A DNA stretch of 35,156 nt from Lentisphaerota bacterium (GTDB taxonomy: Bacteria > Verrucomicrobiota > Lentisphaeria > Oligosphaerales > PUNB01). The stretch covers positions 1 to 35,156 of the forward strand of contig PUNB01000122.1 of the NCBI GenBank assembly GCA_003552565.1, given 5' to 3'. A program made the translations under genes and the position numbers. The notes beneath the pieces were generated by a model. The model saw only the letters and a list, made by a program, of their open reading frames with translations, was not told the DNA's origin and searched no databases. Shown in pieces: positions 16,001 to 23,378 of this stretch; the stretch's first letter is position 1; every line of letters starts with the position of its first letter.

Positions 16001-16753
16001 TTGGAAATAATAATCAAAGTTAACGCTGAAGCAGCGGGCCTTCTGGCGGCCGGACTTATAGCGGAAAAGATAAGAACCAACCCCAAGACTGTTCTCGGAC
16101 TTGCCACCGGCGGCACTCCTCTGCCGGTTTACGAGGAATTGGTTCGGCTGTATCGCCAGGAAAACCTGGATTTCAGCAGTGTAACCACATTCAACTTGGA
16201 CGAATATGTCGGCTTGGGGGGTGAAGACGCTAATTCTTATTGCCGTTTCATGTGGGAAAATTTATTCAATCATATCAACATCGCACCGGAACGTGTGCAT
16301 ATTCCGAACGGCCTGGCGGAAGATATGGAGGCGCATTGTCTGGAATATGAAGATCGTATCCAGCAGGCGGGCGGCATTGATCTGCAGCTGCTGGGGATTG
16401 GCGCCAACGGCCATATAGGGTTCAATGAACCAAACTCTTCTTTTGCTTCTCGTACACGAGTAGTGAACCTTGCTCCCGAAACCGTCAAAGCCAACCGTCG
16501 ATTCTTCCCCGCAGAAGAGGATGTTCCTCGTCGCGCCGTCACCATGGGAATCGGCACCATCCTGGAAAGCCGCTCATGTCTTTTGCTGGCCGCGGGAGAG
16601 AACAAAGCCGAGGCGCTGGCTGCGGCACTGGAAGCGCCGGTATCCTCTTCGGTGCCCGCTTCAGCTCTGCAAAGCCATCCGCGGACAACCGTGATTTGCG
16701 ACCGGGCTGCGGCCGCCAAGCTGCGGAACAGACTCAAGAATGAATCAGCGTAG
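16001..16753 (+). CDS. nagB: Glucosamine-6-phosphate deaminase
   Basis: A 250-residue isomerase/deaminase that converts glucosamine-6-phosphate to fructose-6-phosphate and ammonia in amino-sugar catabolism. Conserved blocks are GLATGGTPLPVYEEL (phosphate binding), FNLDEYVGL (the Asp proton carrier), and GIGANGHIGFNEPNS with the catalytic Asn/Asp-equivalent, His and Glu. SRTRVVNLAPETVKANRRFF follows as in NagB. Length is normal, without the hexosamine-domain extensions of longer relatives. The start is TTG at 16001, with AGGA ten bases upstream; the nearby ATG is out of frame and hits a stop. There is no nagA or transporter beside it. Confidence 0.93.
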   Translation: MEIIIKVNAEAAGLLAAGLIAEKIRTNPKTVLGLATGGTPLPVYEELVRLYRQENLDFSSVTTFNLDEYVGLGGEDANSYCRFMWENLFNHINIAPERVHIPNGLAEDMEAHCLEYEDRIQQAGGIDLQLLGIGANGHIGFNEPNSSFASRTRVVNLAPETVKANRRFFPAEEDVPRRAVTMGIGTILESRSCLLLAAGENKAEALAAALEAPVSSSVPASALQSHPRTTVICDRAAAAKLRNRLKNESA

Positions 16754-16775
16754 GATGGTCGGCTCTCATCCCTTT

Positions 16776-16828
16776 TTGAGCGAGAATACATCGCAAGTGC
16801 TGCGCTTCCTCCGCGATTTGTCGCTCAA
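16776..16828. other. Long imperfect hairpin after nagB
   Basis: TTGAGCGA (16776-16783) pairs with TCGCTCAA (16821-16828), and an inner ATCGC pairs with GCGAT. No T-run follows, so it may be a weak terminator or a repeat remnant. The rest of the 16754-17078 spacer contains the ppk1 terminator and the 14 bp tandem repeats listed separately. Confidence 0.4.
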
Positions 16829-16971
16829 CACTACATCCCTCAAAAGACACTCGTATTAGACTTTGTGGTTTTATAGTCACAAAAAACACAAAAAATACTT
16901 TCCGATGAAGCGTGGCGAATAAGTTTGTCGACTAAGGGTGCAAGTATCATTCAATTTGCGATACTTTTGGT

Positions 16972-16996
16972 AAAAAAGCGAGGCCTGGTCTCCTCG
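16972..16996 (-). terminator. Probable terminator of the ROK-ppx-ppk1 operon
   Basis: On the minus strand CGAGG-agaccagg-CCTCG is followed after one base by six T residues. A competing longer pairing AGGCC/GGCCT uses the same region. It lies about 80 bp past the ppk1 stop. Confidence 0.5.
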
Positions 16997-17030
16997 GTCT
17001 TCGGCCTGTTAAGAAAACGCAGAGCAGTTC

Positions 17031-17076
17031 GACGAAGTGCAGGGGACGAAGTGTGGGGGACGAAGTGTGGGGGACG
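17031..17076. repeat. Three tandem copies of a 14 bp unit
   Basis: GACGAAGTGCAGGG is followed by two exact copies of GACGAAGTGTGGGG and the start of a fourth unit (GACG). It ends three bases before the ppk1 stop codon, in non-coding DNA. Confidence 0.75.
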
Positions 17077-17078
17077 CA

Positions 17079-19184
17079 TCATTTTCCATAGGAACCTTTT
17101 GTTTCGCCAGCCAAACAGTCTTGGAAAAATTCGTAGGTTCGTCGCTGACTGCGGGTATGGCGCCAGCGGCTTGAACGGGAGGGAGGGGCAAATGTGCCGT
17201 CAGCACGCAGCCGGCGGCCTTTACAGCGGTCCTGCAGCTGCAGCTCGAACAAATGATCGATGATCCGGCATATACGTCGGTCGTAAACGGGGAATAGCGT
17301 TTCAATTCGCCGGTCGAGATTGCGCGGCATCCAGTCGGCACTGGCCATATAATACTCCAGCTTGCCGCCGTTGCCGAAACGAAACATGCGGGTATGCTCC
17401 AGGAAGCGGTCAACTATACTGACCACGCGGATATTGTCGATCAGCCCTCCCGGCCGCATACAGCAGGCGCCGCGAACCGCCATTTCTATTTTAACTCCGG
17501 CGCGCGCCGCTCGGAAAAGGGCGTTGATTATTTCCGGATCCACCAAGGTGTTGATTTTCACCCGAATCGAGCCGGGATTGCGAGCTGAGGATAAACGCGT
17601 CTCACGCTCGATCAGCTCCAGAAAGCGGGTGCGCAAGGTGTAAGGCGCCACCGCCAGCTGCTCCCAGGCGGGCGGATCGGAATAACCGGTCATCACATTG
17701 AATAAAGCCGCCGCGTCGGAACATAAAACCGAGTCATTTGTAAATATGGAGGCATCGGTATAAAGCCTGGCGGTACTGTCATTGTAATTGCCGGTGGAAA
17801 GATGCAGGTAACGGCGGATATGACTACCTTCTCGACGGACAATCATCAGCATTTTGCTATGTACCTTAAGTCCCGCCATGCCGTAGATGACATGCACACC
17901 GGCTTCTTCCAGATGGCGTGCCCAGCCGATATTGCGTTCTTCATCGAAACGAGCCTTCAGCTCCAGAATGACTGTTACCTGTTTTCCGGATTCGGCGGCT
18001 CGGCGCAAAGCCCGGACCACGGGTGAATCGCCGCTGACACGGTAAAGAGTCTGCTTGATCGCCAGCACGTGCTGATCGGCGGCTGCCTCTTCCAGCAATT
18101 GAATTACCGGATCGAATTGTTCATAAGGTGGAAACAAAGGCAGGTGGCGGTGCCTGCTGACGGCGGTGAAAATCGATTCGTTTTCTTTGATAAACGGGGA
18201 TTCCAGGGGCGGCCAGTCCGGCTCCCGCAGAGATGGGGAGAAATCATGCTCCAGCATTTGGAAAAAGTCATTCAGCGCCATCGGCCCTGGCAATCGATAC
18301 ACAAACAGTCTATCCGTCTGTAACTGCTTGATCAGCCAGTCACCAAGCCGTCGATCACTGCCGCGAGGCAGCTCCAGCCTGATCGGCTGCCGCAGACGCC
18401 GCCGGCGCAGTTCCTGGCGTACATGCTGCAGAAGATCCACCACTCCGTCAGTATCCGCGCTGAAATCCATGTCCCGAGTCAAGCGAAAAGGAAAAGCGGC
18501 TTCGATCGGACGATTAACGAATAATTGATCCAGGAATTCAATGATTGTGTCTTCGAGAGTCACGAATAACCGCGTTTCTCGATCCGTTTCGATTTCCACC
18601 GGCAGCCAGCGCGGCAGAGCGCCGGGGACTTCCACCAACCCGCGATGCCAGCCTTTGCCGTCCGGCTTCCGCAGTAAAACCGCGATTTCCAGCATACAAT
18701 TGGCGATTATCGGGAAAGGATGGCTGGGATCCACCGCCACTGGTGTCAGCATCGGCATTATCTCCCGCTGAAAATAATCTTTCAGCGCCGTGTATTCGGA
18801 ACGCCGCAACTGTGAAGGGGCAGTCAGTCGAAAAACTCCCTGCTTCTCCAGTGCAGGCAGAATTTCATTTTGCAGGCAGCGGTATTGGCGGCGAAGCATT
18901 GATTCCACCTTCTTGTTAATCGCCGTCAGCTGCTCCTCCACAGTCATCCCGGAAGGATCTGTGGAAGCGACTCCGGAAAGCAGCTGTTGACGCAGGCCTG
19001 CCACCCGGACCATGAAAAATTCGTCCAGATTGGAACTGGCAATGGCGACGAATTTCAGCCGCTCCAGCAAAGGCGTCTGACCGTCCAAAGCTTCTTCCAG
19101 CACCCGATTGTTGAAATCAAGCCAAGAAAGCTCCCGATTGATCAGGCCTTCATTTACTTCCGCGATTGAATTTTTACTATTCAA
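17079..19184 (-). CDS. ppk1: Polyphosphate kinase 1
   Basis: A 701-residue enzyme that reversibly builds polyphosphate from ATP, peripheral to the inner membrane. The N-terminal domain has the family opening NRELSWLDFNNRVLEEA and SSNLDEFFMVRVAGL. The catalytic domains show the autophosphorylated histidine in LKVHSKMLMI (His442, matching His435 of E. coli), HLSTGNYNDSTARLYTD and the second histidine region FLEHTRMFRFG. Size equals typical Ppk1, with an Arg/Ser-rich C-terminal tail of about 25 residues beyond the conserved core. It is preceded by ppx with a 65 bp gap holding a repeat arm, and is the last gene of the ROK-ppx-ppk1 unit. Confidence 0.96.
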   Translation of the reverse strand: MNSKNSIAEVNEGLINRELSWLDFNNRVLEEALDGQTPLLERLKFVAIASSNLDEFFMVRVAGLRQQLLSGVASTDPSGMTVEEQLTAINKKVESMLRRQYRCLQNEILPALEKQGVFRLTAPSQLRRSEYTALKDYFQREIMPMLTPVAVDPSHPFPIIANCMLEIAVLLRKPDGKGWHRGLVEVPGALPRWLPVEIETDRETRLFVTLEDTIIEFLDQLFVNRPIEAAFPFRLTRDMDFSADTDGVVDLLQHVRQELRRRRLRQPIRLELPRGSDRRLGDWLIKQLQTDRLFVYRLPGPMALNDFFQMLEHDFSPSLREPDWPPLESPFIKENESIFTAVSRHRHLPLFPPYEQFDPVIQLLEEAAADQHVLAIKQTLYRVSGDSPVVRALRRAAESGKQVTVILELKARFDEERNIGWARHLEEAGVHVIYGMAGLKVHSKMLMIVRREGSHIRRYLHLSTGNYNDSTARLYTDASIFTNDSVLCSDAAALFNVMTGYSDPPAWEQLAVAPYTLRTRFLELIERETRLSSARNPGSIRVKINTLVDPEIINALFRAARAGVKIEMAVRGACCMRPGGLIDNIRVVSIVDRFLEHTRMFRFGNGGKLEYYMASADWMPRNLDRRIETLFPVYDRRICRIIDHLFELQLQDRCKGRRLRADGTFAPPSRSSRWRHTRSQRRTYEFFQDCLAGETKGSYGK

Positions 19185-19210
19185 AACAAATTTCCTAACG
19201 CGTTCCTATG

Positions 19211-19232
19211 TGAGACTTCGTGGTTTCAGGTT
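19211..19232 (-). repeat. Single arm of the TGAGACTTCGTGG repeat
   Basis: TGAGACTTCGTGGTTTCAGG and the next two bases are the exact reverse complement of 6899-6920. It sits in the 65 bp gap between ppx and ppk1 and is followed by a further degenerate TTTCAGTGTTCAGG unit. Related AACCTGAAACC runs occur at 26756-26781. Confidence 0.55.
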
Positions 19233-19249
19233 TCAGTGTTCAGGTCTAA

Positions 19250-20818
19250 CTAAGCGCCGGTCACTCTGATCTCAATCGAGCGAGCAAAAACAATTTCGAA
19301 CATGTCGCCTTTATTGCGAACCCCGGCGACCGCCAGACTGAGATCATAATCACTGACAGCGGTCAAACACACTTTTTCATTATCGTAAGTCGCCCGAAGG
19401 TCTTTCACCTTGTTCTGATGCGCCCGGTCGAAAGCATCCGCCACCCTCAGGATTGCCGCCAGTTTGCTTACCAGCACCCGGTTCTCGGTCGACAAGGATA
19501 CATATTCTGAATGGGCGTTGCGCGGCAATGCCCGGCGATGATAGCGGGCAATCAGAGAAATCAGGTTGAGTTCATCCGAGGACAAACCCGGCAGCTCACT
19601 GTGGCGCAATAGATAATAGGAATGCTTGTGATGCTCTCTATTGCTTACAAACATGCCTATATCATGCAGCAGCCCCGCCACTTCCAGCAGTACCCGACAG
19701 CGCTCAGGTAAGCCGTGCAGAACGGACAGCTGATCGTACAGACGCAAAGCCAGGGAAGTAACTTTATGAGCATGTTGGGAATCGTAGTCATAGCGCGTTC
19801 CCAGATGCTCGGCGGAAGCGATAATCTGGCTGACGAAGCTGTCAGGCTCTCCGCCCAATTCACGGAACAGGTCTTTCGTCAAGGCGTCCCTGGTATCGAC
19901 CATGGGAATTATCATCCGCTCGGCCTCGCTGGCGTTGAACAATTGTTCCAGCATGTGACAGCATGGCAGGATGCCGGCGGCGTCCGTGTCGCTCAGCCCA
20001 TATTGTCGAATGAGTTCAAATTCATCCATTTGATTCAAGCGGATGAAGTGTTTGTCAAAAGTTTTTTTTGACATTGTCGCCACCTTCGCCGGGGTTTGAC
20101 TGCGAACGATAGCGACCAGCGCCCGTACCGGTGCACCGACAACAATCAGGTTTTCCGGATGCATTCTCCTGGACATTCTGTTTATTCCCATGAATGTTGC
20201 GGCCAGTAGAGGATCCACAGCTTCCCGCATACGCAGAGGAGTCAGCTGCTGCTCCATTTCTTCAGCCAGCCGCAGCGTTCCCACCCGGATCGTTTCCGCG
20301 TTGACCAGCCGGCCGTCTTCCACCAGAGAAACCTGGCAGGAACCGGTGCCGATGGTGTAGATAATCGAATCACCAGTATTAAAACCGAATTTTCCGGCCA
20401 TGATTTCCCGTACGGCCAGAAACAGCACCCTGGCTTCATTTGCTCCTTCCAGAATATCTAGACGGATGTCGCTGGCCTGCTTGATGCGATCAAGAAATAT
20501 ATCGCGATTGAAAGCCTCCCGCACCGCGCTGGTGGCTATCGCTTTATACCGCTTAATCCCGTATTCCCGCATCAGCCGGGCGAAATCGCGAAAAATCTCT
20601 TCACCCAGTACCATGTTTCGCGAGCCAATATAGCTGGAACGAAAAACATCGTGCCCCAGAGGAATATTCTGAGTCGCCTCCTCCAGTACTTCCATTTCAT
20701 CGTTGACCGAAGACTGCACGATCCTCAGCCTGGCTGAATGAGCTCCAAGGTCGATGACCGCCAGTGGACTCGTATCAGGAGCTTCAGCGGCGAATAATTT
20801 TGTTTTACGAGTCGGCAT
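19250..20818 (-). CDS. ppx: Ppx/GppA family phosphatase with C-terminal HD domain
   Basis: A 522-residue protein with the exopolyphosphatase / guanosine-pentaphosphatase layout: an actin-like domain starting AVIDLGAHSARLRI, ATSAVREAFNRD, and ILEGANEARVLF with the conserved Glu. It is followed by an HD domain (EVAGLLHDIGMF, then EHHKHSYYLL and ARYHRRALP). The family normally has a second phosphate loop DIGGGSxE after this; here it reads TIGTGSCQ, losing the Asp and the acidic residue, so catalysis may be altered. Placement directly before ppk1 supports a polyphosphate role over pppGpp. It follows the ROK gene by nine bases, and a weak GAG ribosome site precedes the ATG. Confidence 0.85.
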   Translation of the reverse strand: MPTRKTKLFAAEAPDTSPLAVIDLGAHSARLRIVQSSVNDEMEVLEEATQNIPLGHDVFRSSYIGSRNMVLGEEIFRDFARLMREYGIKRYKAIATSAVREAFNRDIFLDRIKQASDIRLDILEGANEARVLFLAVREIMAGKFGFNTGDSIIYTIGTGSCQVSLVEDGRLVNAETIRVGTLRLAEEMEQQLTPLRMREAVDPLLAATFMGINRMSRRMHPENLIVVGAPVRALVAIVRSQTPAKVATMSKKTFDKHFIRLNQMDEFELIRQYGLSDTDAAGILPCCHMLEQLFNASEAERMIIPMVDTRDALTKDLFRELGGEPDSFVSQIIASAEHLGTRYDYDSQHAHKVTSLALRLYDQLSVLHGLPERCRVLLEVAGLLHDIGMFVSNREHHKHSYYLLRHSELPGLSSDELNLISLIARYHRRALPRNAHSEYVSLSTENRVLVSKLAAILRVADAFDRAHQNKVKDLRATYDNEKVCLTAVSDYDLSLAVAGVRNKGDMFEIVFARSIEIRVTGA

Positions 20819-20827
20819 TTTAATACT

Positions 20828-21811
20828 CTACTGGTCGGAATAATCAGTATTCATCATCGCCAGGCGGGCAGCGCCCGCGGGGACCGCGTCATCTCCGAGC
20901 CGGGAAAGACGTAGATCCACATCTTTCGGGTTCAGCGCGAAAAGATTGTTTTCAAACCCCTGGCGAACCAACGGCAGCAACTGCTCGCCCAGAGCCTCCA
21001 TAACGCCGCCGCCGAAAATCAGGCAGTCAGGAGCCAGAACTGCGCTCATATTGGCAGCTCCGATTCCCAGTATTTCAGCACCTTTGTTGAGCACTTTGCA
21101 AACCACCTTATCCCCCGCCAAATAAGCCTTTTTCAGATGTTTACTGCGAAGACGGGAAAAATCCTTACCGGCGTATTCTGTCAGAACGCTGCTTTTCCCT
21201 TTTTGATTGATTTTTTTATCCAGCTTGCGGGCAAAGGCCGTTTTGCTGCAGTAAGCCTCCAGGCAGCCGCGCTTGCCGCAGCCGCAGCGACGGCCTTTGC
21301 GCCGGATGATGTGATGCCCCAGCTCACCGCCGAGACCGCGGTTGCCAACATGCAGCCGGCCGTTGATAATGATACCGCCGCCCAGGCCGGTGCCGAGAAA
21401 AAAGCCGACCACCGTGCGGGCATCTCCGGCAGTGCCAGCCCAATATTCCCCTAGTAATCCGCAATCTGCATCATTGCCCAGCACTGTTTCACGTTCAAAA
21501 ACTTCATTGAAAATTGCCTGCGCCGGTTCGTTTTTCCAGCCTAGGTTAGGGGCGTGCAGCAGTATGCCGGTTTGCGGATCGACGGCGCTGGGAACCGCCA
21601 CCCCGAGGCTTGCGATCCGCCGCCGGTATAAATCGCCTTTCTCAAGCGCCCGCTCCAGCACCGAACGCATGACCGCGGCCATTTCCCCCACCCCCAGGCC
21701 GACTTCGGTTTTCTCTTTCGCTCTGGCCACCGCCTTGCCGTCGCCGTTAATAATCAGGGCGGCAATATTGGTACCGCCGAGATCGATGCCCGCATGATAT
21801 GTTTCCGACAT
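20828..21811 (-). CDS. ROK-family sugar kinase (glucokinase-like)
   Basis: A 327-residue cytoplasmic kinase. N-terminal GIDLGGTNIAALI is the ATP phosphate loop. GNDADCGLLGEYW holds the catalytic Asp region. GELGHH plus CGCGKRGCLEAY forms the ROK signature with zinc ligands (His and three Cys). Such proteins phosphorylate glucose or N-acetyl sugars with ATP. Some ROK relatives use polyphosphate, and the operon with ppx and ppk1 makes that worth testing, although the intact zinc motif and length look like ATP glucokinase. The ORF track starts at 21892, but those 27 codons run back over a repeat element. ATG 21811, with an AAGGA-like sequence upstream, is preferred. Confidence 0.9.
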   Translation of the reverse strand: MSETYHAGIDLGGTNIAALIINGDGKAVARAKEKTEVGLGVGEMAAVMRSVLERALEKGDLYRRRIASLGVAVPSAVDPQTGILLHAPNLGWKNEPAQAIFNEVFERETVLGNDADCGLLGEYWAGTAGDARTVVGFFLGTGLGGGIIINGRLHVGNRGLGGELGHHIIRRKGRRCGCGKRGCLEAYCSKTAFARKLDKKINQKGKSSVLTEYAGKDFSRLRSKHLKKAYLAGDKVVCKVLNKGAEILGIGAANMSAVLAPDCLIFGGGVMEALGEQLLPLVRQGFENNLFALNPKDVDLRLSRLGDDAVPAGAARLAMMNTDYSDQ

Positions 21812-21855
21812 TATTGTTCTTTTTCCTTTCTTAAGAGTGTTGTTGAAGGTTTCGC

Positions 21856-22029
21856 TAGACCCTATGCGAAAAGGATCTTGTGGAGCTCTCAAGCTCGAAA
21901 GTGACTGCGCGTTCCACGGCCAATTGGATTAAGGCGAAAGATTGTGACGAAAGATTAGGGGGAGAACGGGTGCGCTCCTTAATCTTTCGCCTTAATCTCG
22001 TTTCCGACCCCTTTCCGGACGGAGTCTAG
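21856..22029 (-). repeat. CTAG-bounded palindromic element, core type 2, copy c
   Basis: Starts CTAGACCCTATGCGAAAAGG and ends CCCTTTCCGGACGGAGTCTAG. The interior is the reverse complement of the copies at 12248 and 14319 (GGATTAAGGCGAAAGATT, GGGTGCGCTCC, CTTAATCTCGTTTCCGA). Its terminal CTAG at 22026-22029 contains the stop codon of the TPR-MshEN gene. Confidence 0.85.
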
Positions 22030-22874
22030 GTAACCGTTTTCAGTCTTTCCCCGGCGGATTGTATAACTCTCTGCATGGAAGCGGGTGAGGTTATGAAAAG
22101 ATGCACCTTGTCGCCGGTGAACTCTTCGAGTGTTTGTTGAAAGCCGGTTTGCAAAGGGTTTAAAACGGCCACCTGCCACTGACTGCTCATTTGGGCAAAA
22201 GGGATTATCCCCAATCGCCGGGCATGTTCAAAAGGCACTAAAGCAAAAGCTTCCTCGGGTATTTCAAAACGCTCGAGTTCAACGAAAGGTGTGGCGGTAT
22301 GGGCGGACAAGAAGCCTATAATAGCGTTTATGTCCACTTTATCCATGCTTTCCAATTCATGCATCAGAGACAATGTTGATTCGGAAGCAGTGTTCATTCT
22401 GCTTTCGGTGATGCCGGAGATTGCGGCTTCATACTGCTCCGAGGAAATCATTTCGTTTTGCAGAAGCAACCAGGCAAAATCGATTTCAGCATTTAAATTG
22501 AATTCCAGCTGCGCCTCCGAAGGACTGGGCTCGACTTCCTCGTTTTCCGTCCCCAGCAAAGCGTCAGCGGGATTCTCGGATACTTCCAATAGTCGTTCGG
22601 CTTCTGGATCATCAGGATTCAGGGTCAGCAGATGCTGAGCCAGTGAGTAGAGCTGAGACCAATTCTGCTCTTCCTCGAAAACTTCAGCCAGCCGCATGTA
22701 TATTTCCCAAGCCTGAGAGGCGTTGCCGATTTTTTCATAAGAAGCCGCCAGCCCGGAAAGCGCGGAAGGATCATGCGGATGTTTTTCCAGGATGGACTCA
22801 CAGGCTCTTACTGCTTCCCAGGCGGCCGCGTCATCTCTTGCAAATTCTTCCATGTTTTGGGGGGTGGCAAACAT
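22026..22874 (-). CDS. TPR protein with a C-terminal GspE/MshE N-domain (MshEN-like), no ATPase
   Basis: A 282-residue predicted soluble protein. Residues about 15-100 form two or three tetratricopeptide-like helical pairs (ILEKHPHDPSALSGLAASYEK, HLLTLNPDDPEAERLL). A Glu-rich linker follows. Residues about 130-275 resemble the N-terminal domain of type II/type IV pilus assembly ATPases: TATPFVELERFEIPEEAFALVP, ARRLGIIPF and VAVLNPLQ are typical. The same features occur in the N-terminal half of the divergent pilB/gspE next door. No Walker motifs are present. It may be an adaptor of the pilus motor; c-di-GMP binding is possible but the motif looks degenerate. AAGGAT precedes the ATG. The stop lies in the border of a repeat element, so the C-terminus may be insertion-trimmed. 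Confidence 0.75.
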   Translation of the reverse strand: MFATPQNMEEFARDDAAAWEAVRACESILEKHPHDPSALSGLAASYEKIGNASQAWEIYMRLAEVFEEEQNWSQLYSLAQHLLTLNPDDPEAERLLEVSENPADALLGTENEEVEPSPSEAQLEFNLNAEIDFAWLLLQNEMISSEQYEAAISGITESRMNTASESTLSLMHELESMDKVDINAIIGFLSAHTATPFVELERFEIPEEAFALVPFEHARRLGIIPFAQMSSQWQVAVLNPLQTGFQQTLEEFTGDKVHLFITSPASMQRVIQSAGERLKTVT

Positions 22875-23027
22875 ATTTTCATCCTTGATTATTTTTAGAA
22901 ACGAATTAAATTAAAATATACTGTTAAGATAATTTGATACAAACCATTTTGCGAATTTTGTTTATTTTCTCAAAAACGAGATGTCAGGATTGTTTTCTCC
23001 AAGTGGTAGGCGGCAAGGCAGCGGATA

Positions 23028-23043
23028 TGGCACGAAAATTGCT
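23028..23043 (+). promoter_or_regulatory. Sigma-54 (RpoN) promoter upstream of pilB
   Basis: TGGCACGAAAATTGCT fits the -24/-12 consensus TGGCACG-N4-TTGCW without mismatch, with the GG and GC doublets correctly spaced. Transcription would start near 23054. An NtrC/PilR-type activator gene lies in the same locus. A 249 bp repeat element separates it from the pilB start, giving a leader of about 325 nt. An ATTGCTT/AAGCAAT hairpin overlaps the predicted start site. The AT-rich 22875-23027 region upstream could hold activator sites. Confidence 0.8.
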
Positions 23044-23107
23044 TGTTTGTTGGAAAGCAATCTGACTATCAAGCAATTTCCAGTCGGTGTTATTGAATAT
23101 TGCCGAG

Positions 23108-23356
23108 TTAGACCCTATGCGAAAAGGTATCGCACCCATGCTCCCGCTTGTTTCGGATGAGATTTCGGTTTTCCTCGGAAAACCGGAAGATCGCCGAAAC
23201 AAGCGGGAGCCTTATCGGGTAGGGGTGCGGCGGGGCGTCTCCGGTTTTTATGCCGCAAGTCATTAGCGCTGAGGCTGGTAACTGACGGAACAAAAACCGG
23301 ATCAGACCTGCCGGCGCTCCCAACAAGGGCGTGAGACCTTTTCGCATAAGCTCGAG
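23108..23356 (-). repeat. CTAG-bounded palindromic element, core type 1, long copy b
   Basis: Left border TTAGACCCTATGCGAAAAGG, right border CCTTTTCGCATAAGCTCGAG. The left part is the reverse complement of the 6019-6176 element (GCACCCATGCTCCCGCTTG, CGGTTTTCCTCGG). A second palindromic core with CCGGTTTTT / AAAAACCGG arms follows, making it about 90 bp longer. It occupies the pilB 5' leader between the sigma-54 promoter and the start codon. Confidence 0.8.
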
Positions 23357-23378
23357 ACATCCCCATAGGTATAAGTAA

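Noticed and set aside
21812-21892. N-terminal extension of the ROK kinase ORF
   Set aside because: It runs back into a CTAG-bounded repeat element, and the conserved ROK start MSETYHAGIDLGGT lies at 21811.
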